A stretch of 47,695 nt of DNA, taken from the NCBI GenBank assembly GCA_900544195.1, contig UQUJ01000018.1, positions 1 to 47,695 of the forward strand, written 5' to 3'. This DNA comes from an uncultured Alistipes sp. Its GTDB lineage: Bacteria; Bacteroidota; Bacteroidia; Bacteroidales; UBA932. The notes under the pieces are model-generated. The model worked only from the letters and a program-made list of their open reading frames with translations, had not been told where the DNA came from and did not search any database. This document shows positions 1 through 7,842 of the stretch, piece after piece. Numbering within the stretch: the stretch's first letter is position 1; every line of letters begins with the position of its first letter. Made by a program: the position numbers and the translations under genes.

Positions 1-220
1 AGACCTTGCCTTTGGCGGGGGTGATGAGAATGTCCGGCTCGACATTGCTGAGGGTGGATTTCACCAGCTCGTCGAAGCCGTTGTAGATTGAAAGGATGAT
101 GATCAGGGCAGCCGTCCCTATAGCCATACCGACGGCACTGATCGCGGAGATTATGTTGATCACGTTGTGTGACTTCTTCGCGAACAGGTACCGTCGGGCT
201 ATGAAAAGGGGCAGGTGCAT
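1..220 (-). CDS. LolC/LolE-type ABC transporter permease, N-terminal part (cut by window edge)
   Basis: The reverse strand reads ATG at 220 and stays open to the window edge (about 73 codons). The start is MHLPLFIARRYLFAKKSHN, followed by one membrane segment (about residues 23-47, INIISAISAVGMAIG then ALIIILSIYNGF) and a periplasmic stretch ending near ITPAKGKV. This is the typical N-terminus of Bacteroidota FtsX-like permeases of the lipoprotein-releasing LolC/E family, which work with a LolD ATPase to extract lipoproteins from the inner membrane. An AGAGGTGG Shine-Dalgarno-like run lies just before the ATG. The start is 11 nt after the glnS stop, so the gene is probably cotranscribed with glnS. 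The other half of the protein, with the FtsX domain, lies outside the window, so exact substrate assignment is inference. Confidence 0.85.
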   Translation of the reverse strand, partial: MHLPLFIARRYLFAKKSHNVINIISAISAVGMAIGTAALIIILSIYNGFDELVKSTLSNVEPDILITPAKGKV

Positions 221-231
221 AACCACCTCTG

Positions 232-1908
232 TTATTCAGGCTTGTAGGAGTCCTTCAGGGCTGTCGTCTTGTTGAATATCACCTTGTCGGCGGTGCTGTC
301 CGGATCCTTGTAGTAGTAGCCGGTGCGCTCGAACTGGACGGCGATTCCGGAGTTGTCCTCAAGAAGGGCCGGCTCGGCGTAACCTTTAGCTATTGTGAGT
401 GACTCCGGGTTGAGGAAGTCCTTGTAGTCCTTGTCCTCAGGGATGGAGTTCATGTCCTCCTTGACGAAGAGACGGTCGTAGTTGCGGATCTCGATCTCTT
501 TGGCATATTCAGTTGAAACCCAATGGATCGTGCCTTTGACAGAGCGCCATTCGCCTCCTCCCGGCTTCGTGGTAGGGTCGTAGGTGCACTTGAGCTCGAC
601 AACATTGCCCTCGGCATCCTTGACAACCTCCTCGCACTTGATGATGTAGGTGTATTTCAGACGAACCTCTCCGTCTGGTTTGAGGCGGAAGAACTTCTTC
701 GGAGCGTCCTCCATAAAGTCGTCGCGCTCGATGTAGAATTCTCCCGTGAACGGAACCTTGCGGGTGGCTCCCTCCGGCTCGGCAGGGTTGAGAGGGCAGT
801 CGAACCACTCCACCTTGCCCGGCTCCCAGTTGGTGAGGGTGACCTTCAAAGGTTTCTGAACGACCATATACCTGTTGGCCCTTGCGTTAAGATCCTGGCG
901 CACACACCATTCCAGAAGCTGGATGTCCATCATCTGGTCACGCTTGGAGACTCCGATCTTCTCGCAGAACATCTTGAGGGCCTCGGCGGTGTAGCCACGG
1001 CGGCGAACTCCGCAGAGAGTAGGCATACGTGGATCGTCCCATCCGGAGACAAGGCCTTTCTGGACGAGTTCCAGAAGCTTTCTCTTGCTCATCAGGGTGT
1101 ACGTCAGGTTCAGTCTGGCGAACTCGTACTGATGGCTCGGCCAGATCTCAAGGGTCTTGATGAACCAGTCGTAAAGAGGTCTGTGCACATCGAACTCAAG
1201 TGTGCAGATCGAGTGGGTGATGTGTTCTATGGAGTCGCACTGGCCATGGGTGAAGTCGTACATCGGGTAGATGCACCACTTGTCACCCGTGCGGTGGTGC
1301 GAAGCGTGCTTGATGCGGTAAAGAATAGGGTCGCGGAACATCATGTTCGGGGAGGCCATGTCGATCTTCGCGCGGAGAACCTTCTCTCCGTCGGCGTATT
1401 TGCCGGCCTTCATGTCCCTGAACAGACGGAGGTTCTCCTCCACGGAGCGGTTCCTGTAAGGACTCTCGGTTCCCGGCTTGTCCACGGTGCCGCGTCCCTT
1501 GCTGATCTCCTCCTGGGTCTGGTCGTCCACGTAGGCCTGACCGCGCTCGATCATCTGCTCGGCCCAGGCGTAAAGCTGGTCGAAATAGTCGGAAGCGTAA
1601 AGTTCCTTGTCCCACTGGAAGCCGAGCCACTGGATGTCCTCCTTGATCGAATCTACATATTCGGTGTCCTCTTTTGTAGGATTGGTGTCGTCGAAGCGCA
1701 GGTTGGTCTTTCCGCCGTACTTCCTGGCGAGACCGAAGTTGATGCAGATGCTCTTCGCGTGTCCGAGATGGAGGTACCCGTTGGGTTCCGGAGGGAAACG
1801 TGTCATCACGCTCTTAACTCTTCCGGATTTCAGGTCATCCTCTATGATCTCCTCAAGAAAGTTGAGTCTTTTCGGCTCCTCGGCCGTTGGATTTTTCGCT
1901 TCTTCCAT
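232..1908 (-). CDS. glnS: Glutaminyl-tRNA synthetase
   Basis: 558 aa, the full length of bacterial GlnRS. It charges tRNA-Gln with glutamine in the cytoplasm. The class I signature HIGH is seen as HLGH at residues 47-50, inside PPEPNGYLHLGHAK. The KMSKS-equivalent is MSKRK at about 273-277. The N-terminal catalytic Rossmann domain is followed by the C-terminal beta-barrel anticodon-binding domains (from about residue 340). The RFPPEPNGYLHLGH form distinguishes GlnRS from GluRS. The ATG at 1908 is the only sensible start before the conserved NFLEEII segment. A TAnnTTTG promoter box sits about 23 nt upstream. The permease gene follows immediately and may share the transcript. Identification is firm; no key residue is missing. 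Confidence 0.97.
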   Translation of the reverse strand: MEEAKNPTAEEPKRLNFLEEIIEDDLKSGRVKSVMTRFPPEPNGYLHLGHAKSICINFGLARKYGGKTNLRFDDTNPTKEDTEYVDSIKEDIQWLGFQWDKELYASDYFDQLYAWAEQMIERGQAYVDDQTQEEISKGRGTVDKPGTESPYRNRSVEENLRLFRDMKAGKYADGEKVLRAKIDMASPNMMFRDPILYRIKHASHHRTGDKWCIYPMYDFTHGQCDSIEHITHSICTLEFDVHRPLYDWFIKTLEIWPSHQYEFARLNLTYTLMSKRKLLELVQKGLVSGWDDPRMPTLCGVRRRGYTAEALKMFCEKIGVSKRDQMMDIQLLEWCVRQDLNARANRYMVVQKPLKVTLTNWEPGKVEWFDCPLNPAEPEGATRKVPFTGEFYIERDDFMEDAPKKFFRLKPDGEVRLKYTYIIKCEEVVKDAEGNVVELKCTYDPTTKPGGGEWRSVKGTIHWVSTEYAKEIEIRNYDRLFVKEDMNSIPEDKDYKDFLNPESLTIAKGYAEPALLEDNSGIAVQFERTGYYYKDPDSTADKVIFNKTTALKDSYKPE

Positions 1909-1930
1909 TGTTCTGTCAGTATTAAACTCA

Positions 1931-1938
1931 CAAACTTA
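1931..1938 (-). promoter_or_regulatory. Probable glnS promoter -7 box
   Basis: On the reverse strand TAAGTTTG matches the Bacteroidota sigma-ABfr -7 consensus TAnnTTTG, 23 nt upstream of the glnS ATG. No clear -33 TTTG was confirmed, so this is a motif match only. Confidence 0.5.
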
Positions 1939-2088
1939 CATAAAAATCTGCGATTTTTACGCCCGTCACATAAGAAAGAAACAGTTTTTTAGAGGAAATA
2001 CAAAAATATTCCGCTGATTCTCCATTATGGCTGAACTTCTTTCTTTTTGCGATCCATGGGACTGGCTGTTTTTGCGTGGCAGATAACT

Positions 2089-2171
2089 GCTTGATAATTA
2101 GCGTGATCGTAAATCACATGGTGCGAAATCACGTACCAGGTGATCGTTCTGTTGCTTGATAATCAATGTGT
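2089..2171. repeat. Short direct repeat (TGCTTGATAAT, 2 copies)
   Basis: TGCTTGATAAT followed by a GTG-containing tail occurs near 2090 and again near 2154, about 64 bp apart, in the gene-free stretch between glnS and the decayed TPR lipoprotein gene. The rest of 1940-2210 shows no supported gene. Confidence 0.4.
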
Positions 2172-2211
2172 TGGGTGCCACGGACCCACCGCCCACCCCC
2201 ATCACACACCT

Positions 2212-2258
2212 ACCGCCCACACCACCGCCCACACTACCGCCCACACTGCCGCCGTTCG
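2212..2258. repeat. 12-bp C-rich tandem repeat (ACCGCCCACACY)
   Basis: ACCGCCCAC recurs at 2212, 2224 and 2236, with a diverged unit at 2248 and an out-of-phase copy at 2188. The period of 12 keeps one reading frame, so it produces a spurious Gly-rich ORF on the reverse strand. It lies exactly where the decayed lipoprotein gene loses its frame, so it probably arose in dead sequence. Confidence 0.75.
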
Positions 2259-2971
2259 AGAACCTCAAGGCACATGCGGCCGTTGTGGTATGGGCATTTC
2301 CAGAAGCCGGCACGGTCATCGGTGGTGTTCGGGGTGAAATACTTTTTATATTTCTCCGCGTCCGGAATGCAATGCCTGGATGATTCTATATTTCCGGACT
2401 TCATGTTAGAAATAGCGCATGAAAGGCTGTAGTATGCGTAGTGGCGATATTTCCCGGACGTTAATGCATATTTTCTTGCGGTTTCCCAAGCGTCAACAGC
2501 CTCTTGGGTTCTCCATACCTTATGATATATAGTTCCTTTCATGGCAAATAGCAGGCTAAGAATATTGGCATCTATATTTAAAGTGTCAATACTCTCCGCT
2601 TTTGAAATACATAGCAAGGCTTTGTCTAAATCCCCAGCATTCTCATATATTCTGGCTTCATAATAATGACAAGTAAATCTCGTGTTGCGATCCCCATGCC
2701 TCTCATAATACTTTACAGCTGGGGCGATTATGCTATCGCTGGTGATATCTATAAAGTTTTTATCCAAAGCTATGGAATATAATAACGCATACCTAGCTTT
2801 CTGTTTCTCTGTGGTTAATTCACGTGTGTTTACTGATTTCAGTATTTTCAATGACAATTCAGGATTATCTTCCATATTCAGTTCTGAAGAAGCCAGATAT
2901 GCCTCCATATCACCGCGTCCGCAAGATACAATAACAGAACAACACAGCATAATGAACAACAATCGTCTCAT
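2234..2971 (-). pseudogene. TPR lipoprotein, truncated
   Basis: 245 codons. The N-terminus is a lipoprotein signal (MRRLLFIMLCCSVIVSC, Cys about 17). It continues with a helical TPR-type region: a PELSLKILKSVNTRELTTEKQKARYALL segment, then ALDKNFIDITSDSIIAPAVKYYERHGD, then AGDLDKALLCISKAES. Bacteroidales proteins with this start are usually around 500-600 aa, with a later membrane segment and a LuxR-like HTH. Here the TPR pattern fades after about residue 190, the tail looks like non-coding translation, and the ORF runs into a C-rich repeat. I infer 3' truncation and decay. A good promoter box remains upstream at 3013-3021, so a truncated product could still be made. Related intact proteins are membrane-linked signalling regulators, so loss of function is likely. 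Confidence 0.65.
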
Positions 2972-3012
2972 ACGTGAAGTATATTAAGTGTTTGGTGCTT
3001 TAAGTAATATGT

Positions 3013-3021
3013 GCAAAAGTA
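3013..3021 (-). promoter_or_regulatory. Promoter -7 box for the TPR lipoprotein
   Basis: The reverse strand reads TACTTTTGC, a match to TAnnTTTGC, about 42 nt upstream of the ATG at 2971. Confidence 0.5.
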
Positions 3022-3079
3022 ATCAAATCTGGCAGGAAAGCACAGTGTCAACCTAATATTCTTGTGTTTCTTGCTTTTG

Positions 3080-3435
3080 TCAGAAGAATAATGTGTACCT
3101 TATCGTAGGGAATGCGGTGAAGACGGAGGTCAGCCTGAGTCCGTAGCCGTCGTAGGATGACTCCTCGATTTCGGCGTACATCGGATTTTTCTTCCGTAAA
3201 CATTGTAGCAACCGAAGCTCACCGCGGCCCTTTGCTCCAGGGAATTGTAAACCTTGTCGGTCACCGCATACACTTGGCAGCGCAGGCCGGCGTTCACGTT
3301 AAGCCACCGGGCCAGCCTTGTCTCCGCGTTTATCTTGTTTCCGAAGTCAAGTATGTTGGACACGTTGTCATTCTTCTCGGACCAGGTGTCCGGTCCTACG
3401 GACGTCTCGTGTCTATGATGGATGTCGCAGACTCC
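3080..3435 (-). pseudogene. TonB-dependent receptor C-terminal remnant (deleted and frameshifted)
   Basis: Reading leftwards, one frame gives TSVGPDTWSEKNDNVSNILDFG, then ARWLNVNAGLRCQVYAVTDK, VYNSLEQRAAVSFGCYNVYGRK. At an A-run (about 3190-3195) the frame is lost. The next frame continues NPMYAEIEESSYDGYGLRL and ends ...FPTIRYTLFF with a stop at 3080. The YNVYGRKNP motif followed by a terminal beta-strand ending in an aromatic residue is the normal C-terminus of a Bacteroidota TonB receptor barrel. The NAGLR...YNSLEQR segment normally sits much further upstream in the barrel, so an internal deletion is inferred in addition to the frameshift. No start codon or plug domain remains. Confidence in 'beta-barrel remnant' is good; the exact subfamily is uncertain. 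Confidence 0.65.
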
Positions 3436-3498
3436 GTCGTCGAATTTGAGGCGCGTCCTTAATATTCTTGAAATTACGGCAGGTATGGTTGCTGTAAC

Positions 3499-4410
3499 CT
3501 ACTGAATGTCCGGGTATTGGCGGGCGAAGGTGGCGAAGGCTCCGTAGAGGGCGGCCTCCTCGATGTGGGCGACGGGGGAGATGCGATTTATTGAAGCCAC
3601 GCCCGCAAGTCCCTCTTTCAGAGCCTTTTCCATGAATATGTACGAGCGGGAGATCTGACCTCCAAGAAGAAGACACTCCGTGCCGATCTCGGAAAGGATC
3701 GGGCTTACGGCCTGAGCGAGGAGGGTCGCGACATGTGAGAACGTTGCCAGTGCGGCTGCTTCCCCGGCTCCGGCGCGGACGCCTATCTCCTTGACTGTCA
3801 GCCAGGGCTCTTCCTTGCCGCTCAATTCACGGTAAGCTTTGAGAAATCCACGTTTGGAGACATAATCCTCAAGGACACCATCCATGTAGGGCATCTTGTA
3901 GATGCTTCTGGCCGGAGACGCCGTGGAAGAGTACTGGATCTTGCCGTCGATGCTGAACGCGAATCCCAGCCCTGTGCCTAAGGTGATGACGCAGACATTC
4001 TTGTAGCCGGTGCCGGCTCCATGGAACATCTCGCCTGAAAGCTGGGCGTTCACGTCGTGCACGAAACTGACCTTGAAATCCTTTCCGGCGATTCCTTTGA
4101 ACCATTCTTTCATATCCATCCCGTAGATGTCCGCGAATTTGTGTGTCATCAGCGGAACCCCGGCATTGTAGTCAAAGGGGCCGGGAAATGTCACCGCCAG
4201 TCCGACCGCGCTCATTCCCAGTTCCTTTGATTTCATGATTCCTTCACGAAGAGATTTCTCCAGGGACTCAAGTATTTCCTTGCGGCTTCCGTCTGAACGG
4301 ATCGGTACCTGCCAGGTGAGCCCGTCGGCAAACTCTCCCGTCGAGTCAGCGAGCCCGCCCTTGACGAAAGTCCCGCCGACATCCAGAAGCACAACAGATT
4401 TATCTGTCAT
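3499..4410 (-). CDS. ROK-family sugar kinase
   Basis: 303 aa, the usual length of a stand-alone ROK kinase, without an HTH. It should phosphorylate a hexose or amino sugar with ATP in the cytoplasm. Phosphate motif 1 is LLDVGGTFVKGG (residues 8-20). The likely catalytic base is D119 in FVHDVNA. The second phosphate motif is ITLGTGLGF (142-150). The ROK zinc motif CxCGxxGC is absent, so this belongs to the zinc-less branch. It is divergent from the GntR regulator at 4637. Its promoter carries the 17-nt element shared with the hydrolase gene at 5834, suggesting it phosphorylates a monosaccharide released by that enzyme (inference). A second, decayed copy of its C-terminus lies at 10336-10515. 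Substrate unknown. Confidence 0.85.
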   Translation of the reverse strand: MTDKSVVLLDVGGTFVKGGLADSTGEFADGLTWQVPIRSDGSRKEILESLEKSLREGIMKSKELGMSAVGLAVTFPGPFDYNAGVPLMTHKFADIYGMDMKEWFKGIAGKDFKVSFVHDVNAQLSGEMFHGAGTGYKNVCVITLGTGLGFAFSIDGKIQYSSTASPARSIYKMPYMDGVLEDYVSKRGFLKAYRELSGKEEPWLTVKEIGVRAGAGEAAALATFSHVATLLAQAVSPILSEIGTECLLLGGQISRSYIFMEKALKEGLAGVASINRISPVAHIEEAALYGAFATFARQYPDIQ

Positions 4411-4434
4411 TTCCGTAAACGTTTTTTCATTATT

Positions 4435-4459
4435 CGCACGTTGACATGTTCAATGTGCG
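4435..4459. promoter_or_regulatory. Inverted repeat in ROK kinase 5' UTR
   Basis: CGCACGTTGA - CATGT - TCAATGTGCG: 10-nt arms with one mismatch, 25 nt upstream of the kinase ATG (4410). It could be an operator or an mRNA hairpin near the translation start. Only the symmetry is seen; the role is inferred. Confidence 0.5.
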
Positions 4460-4530
4460 GTTCACAGGCCACGCGCAGACTTATGTTCACCGGTATGACC
4501 ATGATTTCTCTTTTCCCGGTAGTGACGTAA

Positions 4531-4556
4531 GTGTGTTGTGGTGTGGTGCAAATGTA
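4531..4556 (-). promoter_or_regulatory. ROK kinase promoter with shared operator-like element
   Basis: On the reverse strand the -7 box TACATTTGC (4548-4556) is followed directly by ACCACACCACAACACAC (4531-4547). The same 17 nt occurs downstream of the -7 box of the hydrolase gene at 5779-5795. The position over the expected transcription start fits a repressor site; the GntR protein encoded between them is the obvious candidate (inference). Confidence 0.65.
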
Positions 4557-4604
4557 GCCCTCTATTTTCTTAAGTCAAAATATTTTTTTAAATTTGTAAC
4601 CATA

Positions 4605-4625
4605 CCAGACTTGACCACGGTCTGG
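4605..4625. promoter_or_regulatory. Inverted repeat just upstream of the GntR gene
   Basis: CCAGAC - TTGACCACG - GTCTGG, perfect 6-nt arms ending 12 nt before the GntR ATG. A candidate autoregulatory site, unrelated in sequence to the 17-nt element. Confidence 0.45.
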
Positions 4626-4636
4626 ATGTTTTTTGT

Positions 4637-5671
4637 ATGCCGATAGTATTAAGCCTCGATAACTCTTCGCCTGTTCCGGTCTATAAGCAGCTTATGGACC
4701 AGATTGAATCCGGAATCAATGGCGGCGCTTTCCACAGCGGTGAGTTGCTCCCCTCGATGAATGAGCTTTCCGCCATGCTGGACATTTCGAAGGAGACCGT
4801 CAAGAAAGCCTATTTCCATCTCCGGGACAAGGGGGTGATATATTCCACGCAGGGAAAGGGTTACTACATCGCGGACAGGAACAGTAACCGGCAGATGCGT
4901 GTGCTCCTCCTTTTCGACAAGTTCAGCAGCACCAAGCAGATGCTTTACAACTCTTTCCACGACACGATCGGCGGCAAGGCGGACATCACCATCTACCTGC
5001 ACAACCAGCAGATCAATCTTCTTGAATATTATATCGACGAGAATCTGGGCAAGTTCGACTACTATGTCATCACCCCGCATTTCCCTTTGGATCCCGAGAC
5101 CCAGAAACGTGTCCTGAAGGCGTTGAGGAGGATCCCCAACCGCAAGCTCATAATCATGGACAACTATCTGCCTGAGCTCCCGGGTAACTATGGGGCTGTC
5201 TATCAGGATTTTGAGAACGATGCTTACTATGGTCTCGCGATGGGTGTCAAGAAACTGAAGAAGGTTCCTAAGCTGAATGTTGTCATCGAGCTTTCCAGTC
5301 TGTACCACACCATGATCTCCAAGGCCGTGTCCCGTTTCTGCGAAGAGAACGAGATACCTTACGAGTTCTACACCCAGGTCACACCTCAGATAGTGAAGCC
5401 TAAGGAGGTCTATCTGATTCTGCACGGTCAGTTCGACATGGAACTCATCAAGCTGGCCAGAGCCGCCAAGTCGCAGAAACTCAAGCCGGGGCGGGACTTC
5501 GGAATCATCTCTTACAACGAGTCTCCGATGAGTGAGATCGTGCTTGACGGCCTGACCACAATCTCGGTTGACTTCGTGCAGATGGGGCGTCTTGCGGCCG
5601 AGATGATTCTGGACGGGAAACTCTTCAAGCAGAAGTGCGATTTCCGGATGATTCATCGCAACTCTTTCTGA
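4637..5671 (+). CDS. GntR-family regulator with sugar-binding domain
   Basis: 344 aa, cytoplasmic. Residues about 8-78 form a GntR winged helix: PVPVYKQLMDQIESGI, LLPSMNELSAMLDISKETVKKAY, then the wing KGVIYSTQGKGYYIA. Residues about 88-340 look like a LacI/periplasmic-binding-type effector domain (VLLLFDKF near its start, FGIISYNESP near 290, TTISVDFVQMGRLAAEMI near the end). This architecture is common for local sugar-responsive regulators in Bacteroidales. It is divergent from the ROK kinase and upstream of the GH-A hydrolase, and both of those carry the same promoter-proximal element, so it likely controls them in response to a sugar. No strong ribosome site precedes the ATG, which is usual in this phylum. 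Confidence 0.88.
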   Translation: MPIVLSLDNSSPVPVYKQLMDQIESGINGGAFHSGELLPSMNELSAMLDISKETVKKAYFHLRDKGVIYSTQGKGYYIADRNSNRQMRVLLLFDKFSSTKQMLYNSFHDTIGGKADITIYLHNQQINLLEYYIDENLGKFDYYVITPHFPLDPETQKRVLKALRRIPNRKLIIMDNYLPELPGNYGAVYQDFENDAYYGLAMGVKKLKKVPKLNVVIELSSLYHTMISKAVSRFCEENEIPYEFYTQVTPQIVKPKEVYLILHGQFDMELIKLARAAKSQKLKPGRDFGIISYNESPMSEIVLDGLTTISVDFVQMGRLAAEMILDGKLFKQKCDFRMIHRNSF

Positions 5672-5686
5672 CAGAAATATTCAGCT

Positions 5687-5720
5687 GGTTCTTTCTGAGA
5701 ACCGGCCTTCCTTCCGGCTC
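5687..5720 (+). terminator. Possible terminator hairpins after the GntR gene
   Basis: GGTTCT-TTCTG-AGAACC (5687-5703) overlaps a second hairpin, AACCGG-CCTTCCTT-CCGG, followed by a T/A-rich stretch. Weak to moderate support. Confidence 0.4.
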
Positions 5721-5760
5721 AACATTTCTTAAAAATTTTTGAAGAACCGGAAATTGTTGA

Positions 5761-5795
5761 TATATTTGCATTGTGGATACCACACCACAACACAC
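5761..5795 (+). promoter_or_regulatory. Hydrolase promoter with shared operator-like element
   Basis: TATATTTGC (5761-5769) is a perfect -7 box. The palindrome TGTGG-ATA-CCACA (5772-5784) follows, and ACCACACCACAACACAC (5779-5795), identical to the ROK kinase promoter element, overlaps it. The element starts 9 nt after the box here but directly after it at the kinase promoter. Confidence 0.7.
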
Positions 5796-5833
5796 ATAAC
5801 ATCGTACGAAAATTAACGAATAAAGAAAGAGAT

Positions 5834-7270
5834 ATGAAGAAGTTGTTTTTAACCACAGCCTTGATTCTTGTGACTGTGATGTCTGTTTCCGCTCAAAAGA
5901 AGCCGTATTCTGTGACGTGGAGGAATTTCAACATTTATGCCACCAGATTGCCGGAGGCGGGAAAACTTGTGACCAAACCGGCGGACGGTTCAGGGGATTC
6001 CAGATGGTCCATCGGCTGCGAGACCCTTGACAGGGACTACGCTGATTTCAGCCAGTTCAGGAAGTACGTCGGACCTCTCGGAGTCGGCTACGCCAGAATC
6101 CAGAGCGGCTGGGCCAAATGCGAGCAGGAGAAGGGCAAGTACGATTTCGCATGGCTGGACGAGATTGTGGACGGGTTGAACTCACAGGGAGTCCGCCCAT
6201 GGATGTGCCTTTGCTACGGCAATCCTCTTTACGGAGCTGACTGGAATCTCGGCTCCGGTATCTTCACGACAGACGAGGTGATGAAGCCTTGGCTGAAATA
6301 CGTCCGTGAGACGGTCAAGCACTACGGTGACCGCGTCGCCATGTGGGAGATCTGGAACGAGCCGAACCTCGGGGGCAAGAACAATCCGGAGGTCTATGCG
6401 GAGATGCTCATAGCCACCGCCGAGGAGATCAGAAAGGTCAACCGCAAGGCCGTGATCATCGGATTCGGCCTGTCAGGAGTGCCTACCGCATGGCCGAAGA
6501 AAGTCATGGACATCCTTAAGGACAGGAAGAAGACTGATCTGATCGACATGGTTTCTTTCCATCCGTATTATCCTAATCCTGACAACGCCACGACCGACAT
6601 CCTTGCCCTTGACAGCCTGATGAAGTCATATTCCCCGAAAATCAAGCTTTTCCAGGGTGAGACCGGATGTCCTTCAATCCTTGAATATGGCCATGCGATG
6701 AACTACTACGAGTGGAGCGAGTACAAGCAGGCCAAGTGGGATCTGAGGCGCATGGCGAATGACTTCCGTCTGGAGATAATGTCAAACATATTCACTATGG
6801 TGGACTTACAGTATGAAAACATGCTTCAGTCGTTTGGACTCATCAGGATGAACCTCCGGAAGGAGGTTGTTTACAAGAGGCCTTCTTATTATGCGGTGCA
6901 GCATATGGTAAGCCTGCTGACTACGAAAGTTCATCCTTTCGACCTTGAGGTGGATCACAACGCCACAAGAGAGATTTCCGTTGTGGGAATAAAGGATGAG
7001 GCCGGGAAGACAGTGGGAGCCATGCTGTGGTACAGTGACCAGATGCCGACCGATGTCCTTGAGAAGGACAACGTGAGCATGACGATCAAAGGCCTTGACA
7101 TGAAGGATCCTGTGTACGTGGAGCCGATCACCGGTAAGGTGCATGAAGTCAAGACCGTGATTCTCAGGGGCGGCCTGAGCGGCGGGAATGTCCGCCTGTC
7201 CGGCCTGCCGATGTGGGACAGCCCTGTTTTCCTGATGGAGCGTGAGAGTGTGAGCATGGAACGGGAATAG
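5834..7270 (+). CDS. Secreted clan GH-A glycoside hydrolase (GH39-like)
   Basis: 478 aa with a Sec signal peptide (MKKLFLTTALILVTVMSVSA, cleavage before QKKPY), so periplasmic or surface. The start is at the AAAGAGAT-preceded ATG at 5834; the in-frame TTG further up lies in the leader. A TIM barrel covers about residues 60-340. The acid/base is Glu176 in EIWNEPN and the likely nucleophile is Glu276 in LFQGETGCPS, the two-glutamate layout of clan GH-A, most like GH39 or GH5-type enzymes. A smaller C-terminal beta domain follows (about 380-478). It should release sugars from a glycan or glycoside with retention of configuration. The shared promoter element links it to the ROK kinase. CAZy family and substrate cannot be fixed from sequence reading alone. 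Confidence 0.8.
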   Translation: MKKLFLTTALILVTVMSVSAQKKPYSVTWRNFNIYATRLPEAGKLVTKPADGSGDSRWSIGCETLDRDYADFSQFRKYVGPLGVGYARIQSGWAKCEQEKGKYDFAWLDEIVDGLNSQGVRPWMCLCYGNPLYGADWNLGSGIFTTDEVMKPWLKYVRETVKHYGDRVAMWEIWNEPNLGGKNNPEVYAEMLIATAEEIRKVNRKAVIIGFGLSGVPTAWPKKVMDILKDRKKTDLIDMVSFHPYYPNPDNATTDILALDSLMKSYSPKIKLFQGETGCPSILEYGHAMNYYEWSEYKQAKWDLRRMANDFRLEIMSNIFTMVDLQYENMLQSFGLIRMNLRKEVVYKRPSYYAVQHMVSLLTTKVHPFDLEVDHNATREISVVGIKDEAGKTVGAMLWYSDQMPTDVLEKDNVSMTIKGLDMKDPVYVEPITGKVHEVKTVILRGGLSGGNVRLSGLPMWDSPVFLMERESVSMERE

Positions 7271-7302
7271 TGATCGTCCACATTGAATGATGAACACTAA
7301 GG

Positions 7303-7457
7303 AACATGAAAAAAATAAGTTGCTTCAGATTAAGAGAAGATTTTCGAGGATAGATCTTTTTTTGAAGAAGGAGTGTGCCGGTGGCACATGACTGATGAGA
7401 AAAGAGATCTAGACCGAAAAGATTCCTTAAGATGATGCAGGTTATTTTTTGAATGTT
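7303..7457. mobile_element. MITE-like inverted-repeat element, family A copy 1
   Basis: About 155 bp with no coding capacity. The left end reads AACATGAAAAAAATAAGTTG; the right end, reversed, reads AACATTCAAAAAATAACCTG, and both continue as CWTCA. A copy with the same ends lies at 38341-38455. The right ends of both copies share a TGATGCAGGTTATTTTTT block and then TACTAAATA. An internal TGTGCC-GGT-GGCACA hairpin sits at 7374-7388. It lies between the hydrolase and the broken SusC gene. Confidence 0.7.
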
Positions 7458-7476
7458 ACTAAATACATTATAACTA

Positions 7477-7842
7477 ATGAAGGATAATTACGGACAATCA
7501 ATCCAACGCAGCCTGGGGTCAATCCTCCGGGTTGCTTTGGCTGTTCTGATGTGCCTGACCCTCGGTTCCTTGTCCGGAACGGGTTCCCAGGCCTCGGCTC
7601 AGAATCGATCCGCATCCAGGACCGTGAAGATCAAAGGATCTGTGATTGATGAGGATTCCAAACCGGTACCGGGTGTCGCTGTCCTTGTCAAGGGCCACCC
7701 TGAGTTCGGAGGTACTATGACGGACGAGAAAGGAGGATTTGTCTTCAACGTTCCGTCCGACGCCACGGTTCAGTTCTCTTGCATAGGTTACAAGCCGGTC
7801 GAGATGTCGGTCGCCAGGAATCTGGATTGGTTGATAACAATG
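7477..7842 (+). pseudogene. SusC/RagA TonB receptor, N-terminal remnant
   Basis: The frame opens MKDNYGQSIQRSLGSILRVA with a long signal region ending near ASAQ. A CarboxypepD_reg-like domain follows, with VKIKGSVIDEDSKPVPGVAVLVKG, GTMTDEKGGFVFNVPSDATVQFSCIGYK, then LDWLIT. An intact SusC would go on to an EVVVVGYGT TonB-box/plug region. Instead, at about 7835-7845 the sequence passes straight into the middle of an EEP-family gene in another frame. The remaining ORF tail to 7935 is out-of-frame translation of that gene. About 900 codons of receptor are lost. The remnant could at most encode a small secreted domain. Confidence 0.8.

Noticed and set aside
523..1992. 489-codon forward ORF over glnS
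   Set aside because: Antisense shadow of glnS; high GC at third positions keeps it open. No family pattern or ribosome site.
2098..2319. Gly-rich reverse ORF
   Set aside because: Translation of the 12-bp C-rich repeat; no real protein features.
7303..7457. Invertible (phase-variable) promoter
   Set aside because: Inverted ends are present, but no invertase gene is nearby and the two copies have different interiors, which fits a MITE better.
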